Assembly: GCA_024223715.1 (NCBI GenBank)
Contig: JAAEOA010000047.1
Coordinates: forward strand, 1-64,000
Length of the DNA stretch: 64,000 nucleotides
Direction of reading: 5' to 3'
Source: a bacterium
GTDB taxonomy: Bacteria; Krumholzibacteriota; Krumholzibacteriia; LZORAL124-64-63
How positions within the stretch are numbered: position 1 is the stretch's first letter; every line of letters starts with the position of its first letter. Positions 1 through 10,501 of the stretch are shown in pieces. A program made the translations under genes and the position numbers. The notes under the pieces were generated by a model that was given only the letters and a program-made list of their open reading frames with translations, ran no database searches and was not told the DNA's origin.

Positions 1-390
1 GACGATCTCAAGTGCCATTGATCGGTGAGATCTGAACGCTGAAAGCAGGAATACGATGGCGATTTTAAGCATAATGACCGGTATCGGCGATTGTGCTAAG
101 TTGTTGAGGGACAATGGGGACGGATTAAACGTTAGGCACAATGCCAAAAGGCAGCGTACCTGGTTTCGAATTCTGAACAACAGCATCCAAGGTCATCCTG
201 AGGATCAGGATCTGTTTCAAAAGCTCCTTCGTACAATGGATTTCTAATTTTTTTTGATTAATTTCGTTTTTTTCCTTTAAAATCCCTTTTTCACATGTCC
301 AGAGGATGTAGCCAACTGCTTGTGTGTGAAACATTCAGCCGGAATTACCCACTCAAAATCTGAATCATTCGAATTTCCTTAGGGGGAAAC

Positions 391-3300
391 ATGTCATATT
401 TAATAAAGAGTGCCTTTTTATCCGCACTAATCATATTCTTTTCAGTTCCTGCATTTTCTGAAATCTCTGATGTTCGACATCTTGATCTAACCGATTATAG
501 CACGAACGTTTTTGTTGGCGGTAACAACAACTCAGCCAAATCAGAAGTTGATTCCGTTTTTATTATTGGTCCCTGGGGAAGCGGTGCTTCTGTAAATGGT
601 GAATTTGAAACCCCCAGCGGAGGTGCCCATTGGAATGGGTGGACTCATGAAGATTTGACTCCAGGAAGCCACCACTGGAGTATCAGTTCGTATCAGGCTG
701 ACAACTTGAATTCCGTTACGGGAAATCTGGCTGCCTATTGCGGAAATGAAACACTGCAATCTTGTGACGAAACAGACCCGGTTGGAGGCTACGGCAACGC
801 TTACGCTGACATCATGGCCTTTGTGTACACCATTGATGACCCACTTCAGCCCTGTAATCTTATGGTAAGCGGGGTCTTAAATTATGATGTCGAACCCGGT
901 TACGATTTCATAACCTTTCGATACCTTACGAGTGAAAACACCATTAACCTTGATCAACTTGACGGGCAAGGTTCTGCTGTACCTTTCAATTATTCCGTCA
1001 CTTATAGTCCAGCTGAGTATGTTGGAGCCGACTCAGACCAAATCCAATTTGAGATTTTTGTAAGCAGCGATGTAGGATGGTCTGATGAAGATTGTTATTA
1101 TCCTTCGATAGGAGCTTGTCAGGTTGATGATATCCGGGTTCAGTGTTCCAACGGAAATTACGACAATACATCCGATTTCCAAGATGGAATGGGCGACTGG
1201 ATTTTTTTAGACCAAACCGGAGTTGGCGACTTTGCCCAGATCTGGATTGGGTTGGATTCAGTTGACCCTTGTATTGTCAATTACACACCTCAAGTGGCTT
1301 TCATTGATGATGGTCAAGTCGTACCCGGCATTGGTCCCAGTTATTGTATTGACTGGTGCTATGGCCCTGGGGGGTATGTAATCAACTCAACTGGTGGCGC
1401 GCGTGCTGATGAATTTGATGCCTATTTACATAATGCAATTCTCAGTCCTGTTCTTTCCTGGCCAGAAGAAGATAGTGTAGGTGCCCAATTAACATTTACT
1501 GTATATCAGCATGAAGTATTTAGTAGTTCCTCTCCTGGAGTTTTTACGACCTGGCATTTCCGTTCCGCTGAAACACTTGAAGATTTAGAAGACTCTCCAT
1601 GGAGAGACAGGTCTTTTGTGTATTTCGGAGGACCGGACTATAGACGACAAAATGAAATCATCAACGATTTGGTTTTGCCAGGAGCCACCGTGGCTCAGGT
1701 GAAATTCACTTGTTATGAACTTGGATTTGTCTGGGGAATTGATGGAAACAATGCCACACCGGCTCCATATTTCGACAATATCCGTTTGGTGGCTTATCCA
1801 AATAATGGTCCCAATATGGTTGTCCGTGAACTTGACCTGGCGCAGGACGCATTCCCGGAACAAGGAAGTCTGAATCTTGCCAACCTTGCCAGCAATAACA
1901 TTCGGTTTGATTCTGCACATAACAAAAACAACAACGAATTGAACGTACCTGGCGATTCCATTGTATGCGATGTGACTCTCAGTCGACCCGGTGGCCTCCT
2001 GATTGAAAACCGCATGTATTACCATGTACAACGTAATCCGGTTTTTGACTCTGTTCGTGACCCGGCGTGGGGATCAACTGGATTTGTAGAGGCCTTGCCT
2101 GCAGTTTCTCATCATGGCCAACTTAATGAAGATCGTTATGCGTACGACTTACCGGACAGTGGCTTCCTTTTCCCTGGAGATGTTCTGCATTACTATTTTT
2201 CAGCCACGGAAGAAGTGGACGGCAATTCAGCTCTTTCTAAAACCATACCCAGCGATTTATCAGGATTTTCTGATTTCAGTAATGGGCAAAATTATGATCC
2301 CCGATTTACTGTCAACTGCCTGCCAAGTGTGAATGCTCAGGAAGAAACACCCACTCTTTTATTTTGGGATGATGCTGGCCAACATAATGATCTGAATGAA
2401 TGGAATGGGGCCTTAAATAATCTGGGGTTGGTTCGTGGGATGCATTATGACGTTTACCGCACCAACAGCCCTTCTTCACGTTTGGGCAATGGACTTGGTG
2501 GTCGCACCACCGTTGAAGTGCTTGACCAATACCAGCACCTTTTGTATTCCAGTGGTTCCCAATATTCAAGCACTCTCTCTAACGGAGATTATTCGAGCAG
2601 CCCCGGGGATGACATTAGACTGGTTACCAACTGGCTGCAAGGTTCCGACAAGGGTGCCTTTTTCAGTGGGGACAATTTGGCTGCAGATTTAACCTGGTCG
2701 GGCACTCCAGGCCAGGAATTCCTCACCAACATATTGAAGGTTGAATTGTACAGTTCATCTATCAATCCGCTGATACACAGTCAAACCACTCCCGGTGTTC
2801 TGCCCACGGCCAACAATCCTGTGTTCAATCCTACCATCAACGGTTGGATTGCCCATGGCGGTTGTCCGTCCTTCAATTCATTCGATGCGGTCAATGCTTT
2901 GCCTGGCGCAGAAATTCTTGCCCGTTTCACAACCCCGTCGGAAGATTCCGTCTATCTTTACAGTGCTGCCACTTTGAATCAGACAGACTCGTTCAAGGCC
3001 ATCAGCATGCCTTATGATTTCAAATTCATTCACAATCACCCAGGACATACTCAGCCAAATGGTCTGGCTACACGGGTAAATATTCTGGAAGATATTCTGA
3101 ACTTCTTCGAATTTCCCCTCAATACAATTTACCCGGTTGCGGTGCCAGAGGCTGATGTTTTCACCGCTGGAAATTACCCTAATCCTTTCAACCCAAGCAC
3201 CAGAATCAGTTTCAACCTGCCCAAAGATACTCACCTGAGTGTGAAGGTCTTTAATGTGCGGGGTGAACTGGTGAATCAGCTATTAAATGAAAACCGAACC

Positions 3301-3429
3301 ACCGGTCCAGGTTTTGTTTTATGGGATGGGAAAAATTCCAAAGGTGCTCAAGCCTCATCAGGTGTTTATTTCTACGAAGTTCGAACTTCCGACGATATCA
3401 AAGTCGGAAAAATGATGATGATCAAATAA
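391..3429 (+). CDS. large secreted protein with C-terminal FlgD-like/T9SS-type sorting domain (paralog 1 of 3)
   Basis: 1012-aa ORF, AGGGGGA Shine-Dalgarno-like sequence just upstream, N-terminal signal peptide, C-terminal NYPNPFNPSTRISFNLPKDTHLSVKVFNVRGELV...SGVYFYEVRT. Confidence 0.9.
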   Translation: MSYLIKSAFLSALIIFFSVPAFSEISDVRHLDLTDYSTNVFVGGNNNSAKSEVDSVFIIGPWGSGASVNGEFETPSGGAHWNGWTHEDLTPGSHHWSISSYQADNLNSVTGNLAAYCGNETLQSCDETDPVGGYGNAYADIMAFVYTIDDPLQPCNLMVSGVLNYDVEPGYDFITFRYLTSENTINLDQLDGQGSAVPFNYSVTYSPAEYVGADSDQIQFEIFVSSDVGWSDEDCYYPSIGACQVDDIRVQCSNGNYDNTSDFQDGMGDWIFLDQTGVGDFAQIWIGLDSVDPCIVNYTPQVAFIDDGQVVPGIGPSYCIDWCYGPGGYVINSTGGARADEFDAYLHNAILSPVLSWPEEDSVGAQLTFTVYQHEVFSSSSPGVFTTWHFRSAETLEDLEDSPWRDRSFVYFGGPDYRRQNEIINDLVLPGATVAQVKFTCYELGFVWGIDGNNATPAPYFDNIRLVAYPNNGPNMVVRELDLAQDAFPEQGSLNLANLASNNIRFDSAHNKNNNELNVPGDSIVCDVTLSRPGGLLIENRMYYHVQRNPVFDSVRDPAWGSTGFVEALPAVSHHGQLNEDRYAYDLPDSGFLFPGDVLHYYFSATEEVDGNSALSKTIPSDLSGFSDFSNGQNYDPRFTVNCLPSVNAQEETPTLLFWDDAGQHNDLNEWNGALNNLGLVRGMHYDVYRTNSPSSRLGNGLGGRTTVEVLDQYQHLLYSSGSQYSSTLSNGDYSSSPGDDIRLVTNWLQGSDKGAFFSGDNLAADLTWSGTPGQEFLTNILKVELYSSSINPLIHSQTTPGVLPTANNPVFNPTINGWIAHGGCPSFNSFDAVNALPGAEILARFTTPSEDSVYLYSAATLNQTDSFKAISMPYDFKFIHNHPGHTQPNGLATRVNILEDILNFFEFPLNTIYPVAVPEADVFTAGNYPNPFNPSTRISFNLPKDTHLSVKVFNVRGELVNQLLNENRTTGPGFVLWDGKNSKGAQASSGVYFYEVRTSDDIKVGKMMMIK

Positions 3430-3461
3430 GGCCATATGTCCTCCCACTTTTCCTTCGGGAT

Positions 3462-3497
3462 GGGTTAGAATCTTAACTTCGGTGAAGATTCTAACCC
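3462..3497 (+). terminator. stem-loop between convergent paralogs (possible terminator)
   Basis: gggttagaatctt / aagattctaaccc, 13-bp perfect stem with 10-nt loop, just downstream of the 391-3429 stop. Confidence 0.6.
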
Positions 3498-3637
3498 TCC
3501 GGAGATAGAAAAAACCAGCTGCTGATTTCCAGTTTTTGTGAAGCTATGGAGTTTTGGGTATGGACAGGTGGCCAGGATGTGTCGATCTGTTTGATGCCCA
3601 TCTGACAGCGTTACTATTCTCGGCTAACAGTTTTGAA

Positions 3638-6600
3638 TCATTTTACCAAAGCCATTTTATTGACAATAACCTCACCGGCGGTACGCACCTCATAGAAATA
3701 AATTCCCGAAGAAACCTGCGCACCCTTACCATTGCTACCGTCCCACAAGACTTGTCCTGAACCTGCCTCCCGGTGTTCATCAATCAGGGTTTTAACCCAT
3801 TCACCACGAAGGTTGTAAATCTTAAGGCTTAAAGGACCGGCCTTAGGAAGATTGAATTGAATTTTTGTGCTTGGGTTGAAAGGGTTTGGGTAATTATTGA
3901 CCGAAAACACGCCCGATTCAGGAACATCTGAAGGACAACCGATGCATGGATCGCGACCGAAGGCTCGAAGAACATCTTCCAACACTTTAACCCGTGTGGC
4001 CAATCCGCCAGGAATTGGGTTTGAAGGATCTGTATAAATGCTCATGAAATCGTAAGGCATGGTGATGACTTTATTGCCGTTTGTTTCATTCAAAGTGGCA
4101 GCGGAATAATCATAACTTGCTTCTCCGGAAGGATCAGCAAAACGCGCCAAACGCTGGGCACCCGGACCCGCTTCCACTGCGTCAAATTTATTTATGACAT
4201 CGCAGCCACCGTAGGCCACCCATGTCAAATCGGAAGAAAACACATCATTGCCCAATTCGACCCGCACCAATGGAGTTGACTGATTGGCAATTCTGGGCCG
4301 TAGATTGTTATCAACCCATATTACATTCAAATGCGTTGTCATCAGGTCGGCAGCAGAGTTTCCCTGGTTATGGAGATCGCTTACCAGACCATCACCGGTT
4401 GCAAAAAAGTCAACGTCCCCCTGATCGAGCCATTGGGCCAGCAACCCTGCATCATCACCTGGATCATAACCAGGGTCGCCGTTGGAAATAGTGAAATTGG
4501 CCAGGTCGCCGCTGGTGTAGAGAAGAATTTCATATCCTTCCAGAAGCTGGATGGTGGCGCGTCCTCCGAGGCCATTGCCAACACCGGAATCGGCGCCGTT
4601 GGTTTGGTAAAGGTCGTAGTCCTGCCCCATAACCAGCTCCAGATTCCTTAAAGCACTGAACCATTCATCTTGCCCATTGTCTGGTGTGGAATCGAACCAG
4701 AATAAAATATCGGGACGATTACCATTGACATCCACTGAAGGCAGGGCGTGGACCTGAAAACTGGTATTGTATGCAGTGGGAGAAGTGAAATCGCCAAAGC
4801 CGACAGTGCTGGCAGGCAGGGTGGATGTTTCAGGAGCAGAAGATCCCACTTCGTCGGTTGCAGAGAAGTAATAATGCAGAACATCTCCGGGGAAGAGGAA
4901 TCCGCTGTCTGGCAGGTCGTAGGCAAATTTTCCATCGACCGGATTGCCTTGTGGCCCAACGGCGGGTTGCCCGTCAACAAAGCCGGTTGCATGCCAGGCA
5001 GGGTTGCGAACGGAGTCGAAAACAGGATTTCGGTCCATGCTGTAATAGAGGCGGTTTTCCACCAGCTGCCCACCAGCTCGACAGGAAACGACATTGCAAA
5101 CTATGGAATCGCCAGGAGTGTTCAGGGTATTGTCGCCATTGTTTATGGCCGCGTCAAAACGAATGTTGTTGGCGGCTAGGTTGGTTAAGTCTAATTCGCC
5201 GGATGCGGGCCAGTTGTCATTGGCCAGGTCAATTTCCCGGGCGGTCATGGAAGGGCCCTGGAGAGGGAAGGCGGTTAGGCGGACGTTGTCGAAATAGGGG
5301 GCTGGGGTTCCGTCGTCAAAGCTCCAATGCCATTGTAAAACTTGCACACAGGTAAGTTGAACTTGAATGTGAGTTAGACCAGAAATCAGCAAATCAGAAA
5401 CAATATCACCGGAGCGGATATAATCCGGTCCTCCATAAAATAACAGATCTCGGTTTTCCCATTCGGCTGCCAGGATCTCTTCCTCGGAACTCCCAGACCG
5501 AACACTCCAGGAAAAAAACATCCTTGGTGAATCCGGACTTAAATCTTCGTGTCGATATACATCAAAACTAAACTCAGCTCCGCTGTTGTTTTCACCAGGC
5601 CAGACAACAACTGGGCTTTCAATAACATTATGCAGTTGTGCATTTGGATCATGTACTATAGCCGCTCCACCAGTAGTATTGACAATATACCCCCCAGGCC
5701 CATAACACCAATCCTGACAATAAGAAGGCCCCACACCCGGCACTTGAGTGCCGTCATCAATAAAAGCAACCTGAGGTGAATAGTTAGTTCGGCAGGGATC
5801 AATATCTTCCAGGCCGGTCCATATTTGCGCAAAATCTCCCGTTCCCAACGGATAGGCTAACTCCCAATCACCCATGCCATTGGAAAAATCTTCCGTGTAG
5901 TCATAATTGCCATTGGAGCAAACAACATGAAGGTCATCTACAGTGCAGGCACCACTGCCACTGAATAAACAATCAACATCGGAATAGGCACCGGCGCCTC
6001 TAAAGTGAATATCAAACCGAACTTCATCGGAGTTTTCCCCGGCATAATCGGCCACGTCATAGTCCATGGTGTGGGAAAAAGTAACTTGAGTGCCTTCGCC
6101 ATCCAGAGAACCAACATTCAGTCCCCCATCAGCCGTTTGGAAAAAAAAGTTGATATAGTCGTATCCAGGCTCACTGTCATGATTGAGCAGACCGGAGACT
6201 GTTATTTCACAACCTTCAGCTGGATCTTCAACCATATAGCTGATGCGCAAAATATCGCTCCAGGAATTGCCATATCCACCTTCAACATCATCTTCGTTGC
6301 AGGCGGGAATGCTTTCATCGCCACAGTACATGGCCATGTTGCCCACACCGTGAGGAGAGTTGTAATCGCTGAGGTGGAAATGATTTTCAGTGGACTGGGT
6401 GACATCCCAATGAGTCCAGCCGTTCCAGTCCGGGGCCCCGCTTGAATTCTGGAACTGACCATTGACCTGGGCGCCGGAACCCCAGGGGCCAATCAGAATG
6501 ATCGTATCCCGGCTGCTTTTGGAAAACTCGGCATTTCCCCCGTGCCAAACACCGCCGTCACGGGACGGAACCTGCTTGTTTTCAGCAGCCCCCGCGTTCA

Positions 6601-6652
6601 AAGTCAAAACAAACAAAAAGCCCGCAATAAATAATCGGCATAAAGTCATCAT
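3638..6652 (-). CDS. large secreted protein with C-terminal FlgD-like/T9SS-type sorting domain (paralog 2 of 3)
   Basis: 1004-aa ORF co-linear with the 391 and 6805 ORFs (shared IGPWGSGAQVNGQF, YCQDWCYGPGGY, LPDSGFLFPGDVLHYYFSATDEV, NYPNPFNPSTKIQFNLP). Confidence 0.9.
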   Translation of the reverse strand: MMTLCRLFIAGFLFVLTLNAGAAENKQVPSRDGGVWHGGNAEFSKSSRDTIILIGPWGSGAQVNGQFQNSSGAPDWNGWTHWDVTQSTENHFHLSDYNSPHGVGNMAMYCGDESIPACNEDDVEGGYGNSWSDILRISYMVEDPAEGCEITVSGLLNHDSEPGYDYINFFFQTADGGLNVGSLDGEGTQVTFSHTMDYDVADYAGENSDEVRFDIHFRGAGAYSDVDCLFSGSGACTVDDLHVVCSNGNYDYTEDFSNGMGDWELAYPLGTGDFAQIWTGLEDIDPCRTNYSPQVAFIDDGTQVPGVGPSYCQDWCYGPGGYIVNTTGGAAIVHDPNAQLHNVIESPVVVWPGENNSGAEFSFDVYRHEDLSPDSPRMFFSWSVRSGSSEEEILAAEWENRDLLFYGGPDYIRSGDIVSDLLISGLTHIQVQLTCVQVLQWHWSFDDGTPAPYFDNVRLTAFPLQGPSMTAREIDLANDNWPASGELDLTNLAANNIRFDAAINNGDNTLNTPGDSIVCNVVSCRAGGQLVENRLYYSMDRNPVFDSVRNPAWHATGFVDGQPAVGPQGNPVDGKFAYDLPDSGFLFPGDVLHYYFSATDEVGSSAPETSTLPASTVGFGDFTSPTAYNTSFQVHALPSVDVNGNRPDILFWFDSTPDNGQDEWFSALRNLELVMGQDYDLYQTNGADSGVGNGLGGRATIQLLEGYEILLYTSGDLANFTISNGDPGYDPGDDAGLLAQWLDQGDVDFFATGDGLVSDLHNQGNSAADLMTTHLNVIWVDNNLRPRIANQSTPLVRVELGNDVFSSDLTWVAYGGCDVINKFDAVEAGPGAQRLARFADPSGEASYDYSAATLNETNGNKVITMPYDFMSIYTDPSNPIPGGLATRVKVLEDVLRAFGRDPCIGCPSDVPESGVFSVNNYPNPFNPSTKIQFNLPKAGPLSLKIYNLRGEWVKTLIDEHREAGSGQVLWDGSNGKGAQVSSGIYFYEVRTAGEVIVNKMALVK

Positions 6653-6752
6653 GATTCCCCCCTAAAAAAATCAATTTTGAATTAGGACTATTGTATCAGA
6701 AAACCCTGCAAACATTCAAGAGGGAACAGCAAAACAGAGGGAATACAAAAAA

Positions 6753-6781
6753 CGGGAGCGCATCCATAAGACGCGCTCCCG
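6753..6781 (-). terminator. intrinsic terminator downstream of the 6805-9825 gene
   Basis: minus strand cgggagcgc...gcgctcccg 9-bp stem followed immediately by a T tract (TTTTTTG). Confidence 0.85.
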
Positions 6782-6804
6782 AACTCTCTTTCCAGCCTTT
6801 GGAA

Positions 6805-9800
6805 TTATTTCACCAAGGCCATTTTATTAACCGAAACCTCTTTCCCTGTGCGTGCTTCATAGAAATACACACCTGAAGAAACGCTCGATCCCTGGTCGCT
6901 CTTGCCATCCCACATTATGTGGTCGGAGCCAGCCAAACGAGCTTCATCAATCAGAGTGCGAACCAGCTCACCGCGAACATTGTAAACCTTCAGACTCAAG
7001 TGCCCATCTTTTGGCATGTTGAACTGAATTTTTGTTGTCGGGTTGAACGGATTCGGGTAATTACTGATGGCAAATTTCTCAGCTACTGGCACATTCGAAG
7101 GAACTAACAAACTGGTATCGAACCCGAAGTAAGTAAGAACCTGTTCCAACATTCTCGTCCGCGTGGCGACTCCGCCGGAGACGGGATTGTCAATATCGGT
7201 GTAGATGTAGCTGAAATCGTAAGGTACTGAAATAATCTTGTCACCGGTTCCAGTCTCGTTCAGCGTGGCCGCTGAATAAGAATAATCTGGTGATCCATAT
7301 TCATCGGTAAACCGGGCCAGCTGTTGGGCGCCAGGCCGTACTTCTACCGCATCGAAGGAATTGATGCCTCGGCAACCGCCATAAGCAACCCAGCTCATAT
7401 CTGGCTGGAATACCGGAGCGCCGGGTTCAGGCAAAACCAGCGGGGTGGCTTGATTGGTAATCAGGGGACGCAGGTCGTCACTGATTACCGTTACGTTCAG
7501 GTAGTTGTCCAGGAATGTTGAAGTAGCATTTCCTGAATTGGCCAAGTCACTGGCCAAATCATCGCCAGTCAGGAAGAGATTTACTTCGTTCTGATCAACC
7601 CAATCGGCCAACAGGCCAACATCGTCACTGGGGTCGAACATAGGGTCGCCATTGGCAATGGTATTGACACTCAGGTCACCACTGGTGTACAGCAGGGTTT
7701 TATAACCATCCATCAGAAGGTTGGATGCCCGGCCACCAAGACCGTTACCCACACCAGAGTCAGGACCGTTGGTATAATATACATCGTAGTGTTCGCCCTC
7801 AATCATTCCGATGTTGTTAAAGGCTCCATACCATTCATTCTCTCCCCCACGATTAGCAAAATCGTTCCAGAACAGAATTTCAGGATGGTCACCTTCGGAA
7901 TCAACCGATGGCAGAGCATGAACCTGGAAGCTGCGGCTATAACCCAAGGGGAAACTGAAATCACCAAAGCCGTTTAGATTTGCCGGCACGGTAGATGTTT
8001 CAGGGTCGGAGTGGCCAACTTCATCGGTGGCACTGAAGTAATAATGCAGCACATCACCTGGGAACAGGAATCCCGTATCGGGCAAATCGTAGGCAAATTT
8101 ATCAGGAACGATATTACCGGCGTTGTTAACTGCTGGTCGAGCATCTACAAAACCAGTAGCGCCCCAGGCTGGGTCACGAACCGAATCAAAGACTGGATTT
8201 CGATCCATGCTGTAATACAGGCGGTTTTCCACCAAGGCACCACCCACACGTACGGAAACCACGTCACAAACAACGGAGTCACCAGGAACGTTCATGGTAT
8301 CGTCGCCTTTATTCTTGGAGCCATCAAACCGAACGCTGTTTGCTCCCAAATTGTTCATATCAACCTGAGCAATTTCTGGCCAGTTATCGTTGGCCAAATC
8401 AATTTCCAGCGTTGCCATGGCCGGGCCTTCTGCTGCGAAGGCTGTCAAACGAACGTTGTCGAAATATGGAGCGGGAGTTCCATTGTCTCCGTAGAATCCC
8501 CAATTCCATCCTAACTCGAAACAAGCTAATTGGACCTGAACGTGAGTCCGGGCTGGCACAAGTAGATCACTGACAATTTCTCCACTTCGGAAATAGTCTG
8601 GACCACCCATGAGCACTTGATTTCGGTCTTTCCAATCTGCAGTCAGAATATCCGCTTCAGATGTGCCTGATCGAACTCCCCAAGTGTAGAACATACCTGG
8701 TGAATCGGGAGCCAACTCTTCGTGTCTGTAAACACCATAAGTGAGTAACGACCCGAGATAATCAGAGCCCGGCCATTCAACTATTGGACTTTCAACCGCC
8801 ACGTGCAAATATGCATTCACGTTGGTTGAGATAGCAGCACCACCCGTTGAGTTAACGATGTAACCACCGGGTCCATAACACCAATCCTGGCAGTAACTGG
8901 GCCCGGCACCTTCAACCTGAGTGCCATCATCAATGAAAGCTACTTGTGGAGTGTAATTTGTGAAACAGGGATCAACGCCTTCCAGTCCCTGCCAAAGCTG
9001 AGCAAAATCACCGGTTCCCCTGGGGTACCCGAGGGTCCACTCACCCATTCCGTCAGAGAAATCTTCGGTATGATCATACCCGCCATTAGAACAAACAGTT
9101 CGAATGTCATCCAAGGTACAGGCACCGACACCATAGAAGGAACAATCCTCATCGGACCATCCGGCGTCACTTAAAAAGTTGACATCGAAACGGACCTCAT
9201 CGTCATTATTGCCAATATAATCAGCAACACTATAAGTCAGGTTGAACGAGAACGGAACATTTGTCCGCGTGCCATCTAAGGCCCCAGCGGTAACAATACC
9301 GTCGCTCGTATGAAAGAAAAATCGTACGTAATCATACCCTATTTCTGTATCATGATTTAACACACCGGAGACCGTCATGGTGCAAGGTGAGTTTGGATCA
9401 GCGACCACATAGCTGAAGCGCAGGATTTCCTCCCACTGGTTTCCATAACCACCTATGGGATCATTTGCATCACAGGCGGGGATAGTTTCATCGCCACAAT
9501 ACATGGCCATGTTACCCGGACCATTGGGACCGTTATAGTCACTGATGTGGAAATGAGTATCGGTAGGCTGAGTAATATCGTAGTGGGTCCAGCCTTGCCA
9601 GTCCGCAACGCCCGAAGCAGATTCAAACTGTCCATTTGCCTGAGCTCCAGAACCTGGTGGTCCTATCAGGAAAATAGTATCTCGGCTGGCCTTGGCTGTT
9701 TCCGGATTTCCTCCATAAAACACACGGTCATTGCCTATTGCCCGATCAGGCAATTCTTCGGCTATGACATTCATTGCTAAAATTGAAAGGAAGACTATTG

Positions 9801-9825
9801 TCGAAAAAATTTTGAACTTATTCAT
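6805..9825 (-). CDS. large secreted protein with C-terminal FlgD-like/T9SS-type sorting domain (paralog 3 of 3)
   Basis: 1006-aa ORF, signal peptide, same architecture as the 391 and 3638 ORFs, ends NYPNPFNPTTKIQFNMPKDGHLSLKVYNVRGELVRTL...SGVYFYEARTG. Confidence 0.9.
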   Translation of the reverse strand: MNKFKIFSTIVFLSILAMNVIAEELPDRAIGNDRVFYGGNPETAKASRDTIFLIGPPGSGAQANGQFESASGVADWQGWTHYDITQPTDTHFHISDYNGPNGPGNMAMYCGDETIPACDANDPIGGYGNQWEEILRFSYVVADPNSPCTMTVSGVLNHDTEIGYDYVRFFFHTSDGIVTAGALDGTRTNVPFSFNLTYSVADYIGNNDDEVRFDVNFLSDAGWSDEDCSFYGVGACTLDDIRTVCSNGGYDHTEDFSDGMGEWTLGYPRGTGDFAQLWQGLEGVDPCFTNYTPQVAFIDDGTQVEGAGPSYCQDWCYGPGGYIVNSTGGAAISTNVNAYLHVAVESPIVEWPGSDYLGSLLTYGVYRHEELAPDSPGMFYTWGVRSGTSEADILTADWKDRNQVLMGGPDYFRSGEIVSDLLVPARTHVQVQLACFELGWNWGFYGDNGTPAPYFDNVRLTAFAAEGPAMATLEIDLANDNWPEIAQVDMNNLGANSVRFDGSKNKGDDTMNVPGDSVVCDVVSVRVGGALVENRLYYSMDRNPVFDSVRDPAWGATGFVDARPAVNNAGNIVPDKFAYDLPDTGFLFPGDVLHYYFSATDEVGHSDPETSTVPANLNGFGDFSFPLGYSRSFQVHALPSVDSEGDHPEILFWNDFANRGGENEWYGAFNNIGMIEGEHYDVYYTNGPDSGVGNGLGGRASNLLMDGYKTLLYTSGDLSVNTIANGDPMFDPSDDVGLLADWVDQNEVNLFLTGDDLASDLANSGNATSTFLDNYLNVTVISDDLRPLITNQATPLVLPEPGAPVFQPDMSWVAYGGCRGINSFDAVEVRPGAQQLARFTDEYGSPDYSYSAATLNETGTGDKIISVPYDFSYIYTDIDNPVSGGVATRTRMLEQVLTYFGFDTSLLVPSNVPVAEKFAISNYPNPFNPTTKIQFNMPKDGHLSLKVYNVRGELVRTLIDEARLAGSDHIMWDGKSDQGSSVSSGVYFYEARTGKEVSVNKMALVK

Positions 9826-10296
9826 GCCTTTACCCCCATCGCCGGTTCAATGACCGGTGTTTGGTTTGGCGAACGGTTGCTGTACCGCCAGAGCATGAGT
9901 CGGGTTGCGAGCAGCACAGATAGTGAGCAGCAATTATTCTCCCGAGTGCGAGTTCTGATTCATCGTCCTCGTCTCCAGCATAACCTCCTTTGAGAGCTGT
10001 CAACAAAGATAACGACCGAACTAAAGACTTAACACAAGACTCGATTTCTTGAGCGAGAAGTTCGAGTCAGCGCACCTCAAGGGTGGGAAACTAATTATCT
10101 GTGAGTCGCTTGATCATTTTATTGAATTAAAATCTGCGGGGCAATAGATGCCGTAATATTTCTGAAATATTTTTTGACCTATCAGCATGTCGGAAATTTA
10201 TTACCGACTTTTCATCGTAAATCATACGGATATATAGTCACTCCCTGTATTTCCAAACAAAGGTTGTGACCATCAATTCGGACCCCGGAAGCATGG

Positions 10297-10455
10297 TTAT
10301 TCAAAACCAACCGCCGCACTGTTAACAGCGGTGGCAACACCTTCCCGGGAAACAAAATCACCGGGTAGCGCCAAGTCTTCTGAACCGTCAAATGATGCGA
10401 GAAAAAAACTGCTGGAAACAGCAAGCAAAAAATTATTTTGCATGAGTCTCTTCAT
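10297..10455 (-). CDS. putative small signal-peptide-containing ORF, possibly frameshifted
   Basis: Manual reading: MKRLMQNNFLLAVSSSFFLASFDGSEDLALPGDFVSREGVATAVNSAAVGFE*; an overlapping alternate-frame ORF (10212-10424) continues downstream. Confidence 0.25.
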   Translation of the reverse strand: MKRLMQNNFLLAVSSSFFLASFDGSEDLALPGDFVSREGVATAVNSAAVGFE

Positions 10456-10501
10456 TTCCCATGATATGAAACAGGGTGCATCACTTAATGCTGATGGCTG
10501 A

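Noticed and set aside
56-247. 63-aa ORF at the left edge
   Set aside because: No motif, overlaps another short ORF, sits in a likely promoter/UTR region.
1585-2031. Minus-strand ORF of 148 aa inside the 391-3429 gene (and other antisense ORFs over large CDSs)
   Set aside because: Shadow ORFs on the opposite strand of a clear coding gene, with no recognisable domains.
4825-5355. 176-aa plus-strand ORF antisense to the 3638-6652 gene
   Set aside because: Low-complexity Arg/Cys-rich shadow ORF; the minus-strand frame is clearly coding.
10155-10171. aatatttctgaaatatt palindrome
   Set aside because: Short AT-rich palindrome in an AT-rich intergenic region; expected by chance and with no partner copy.
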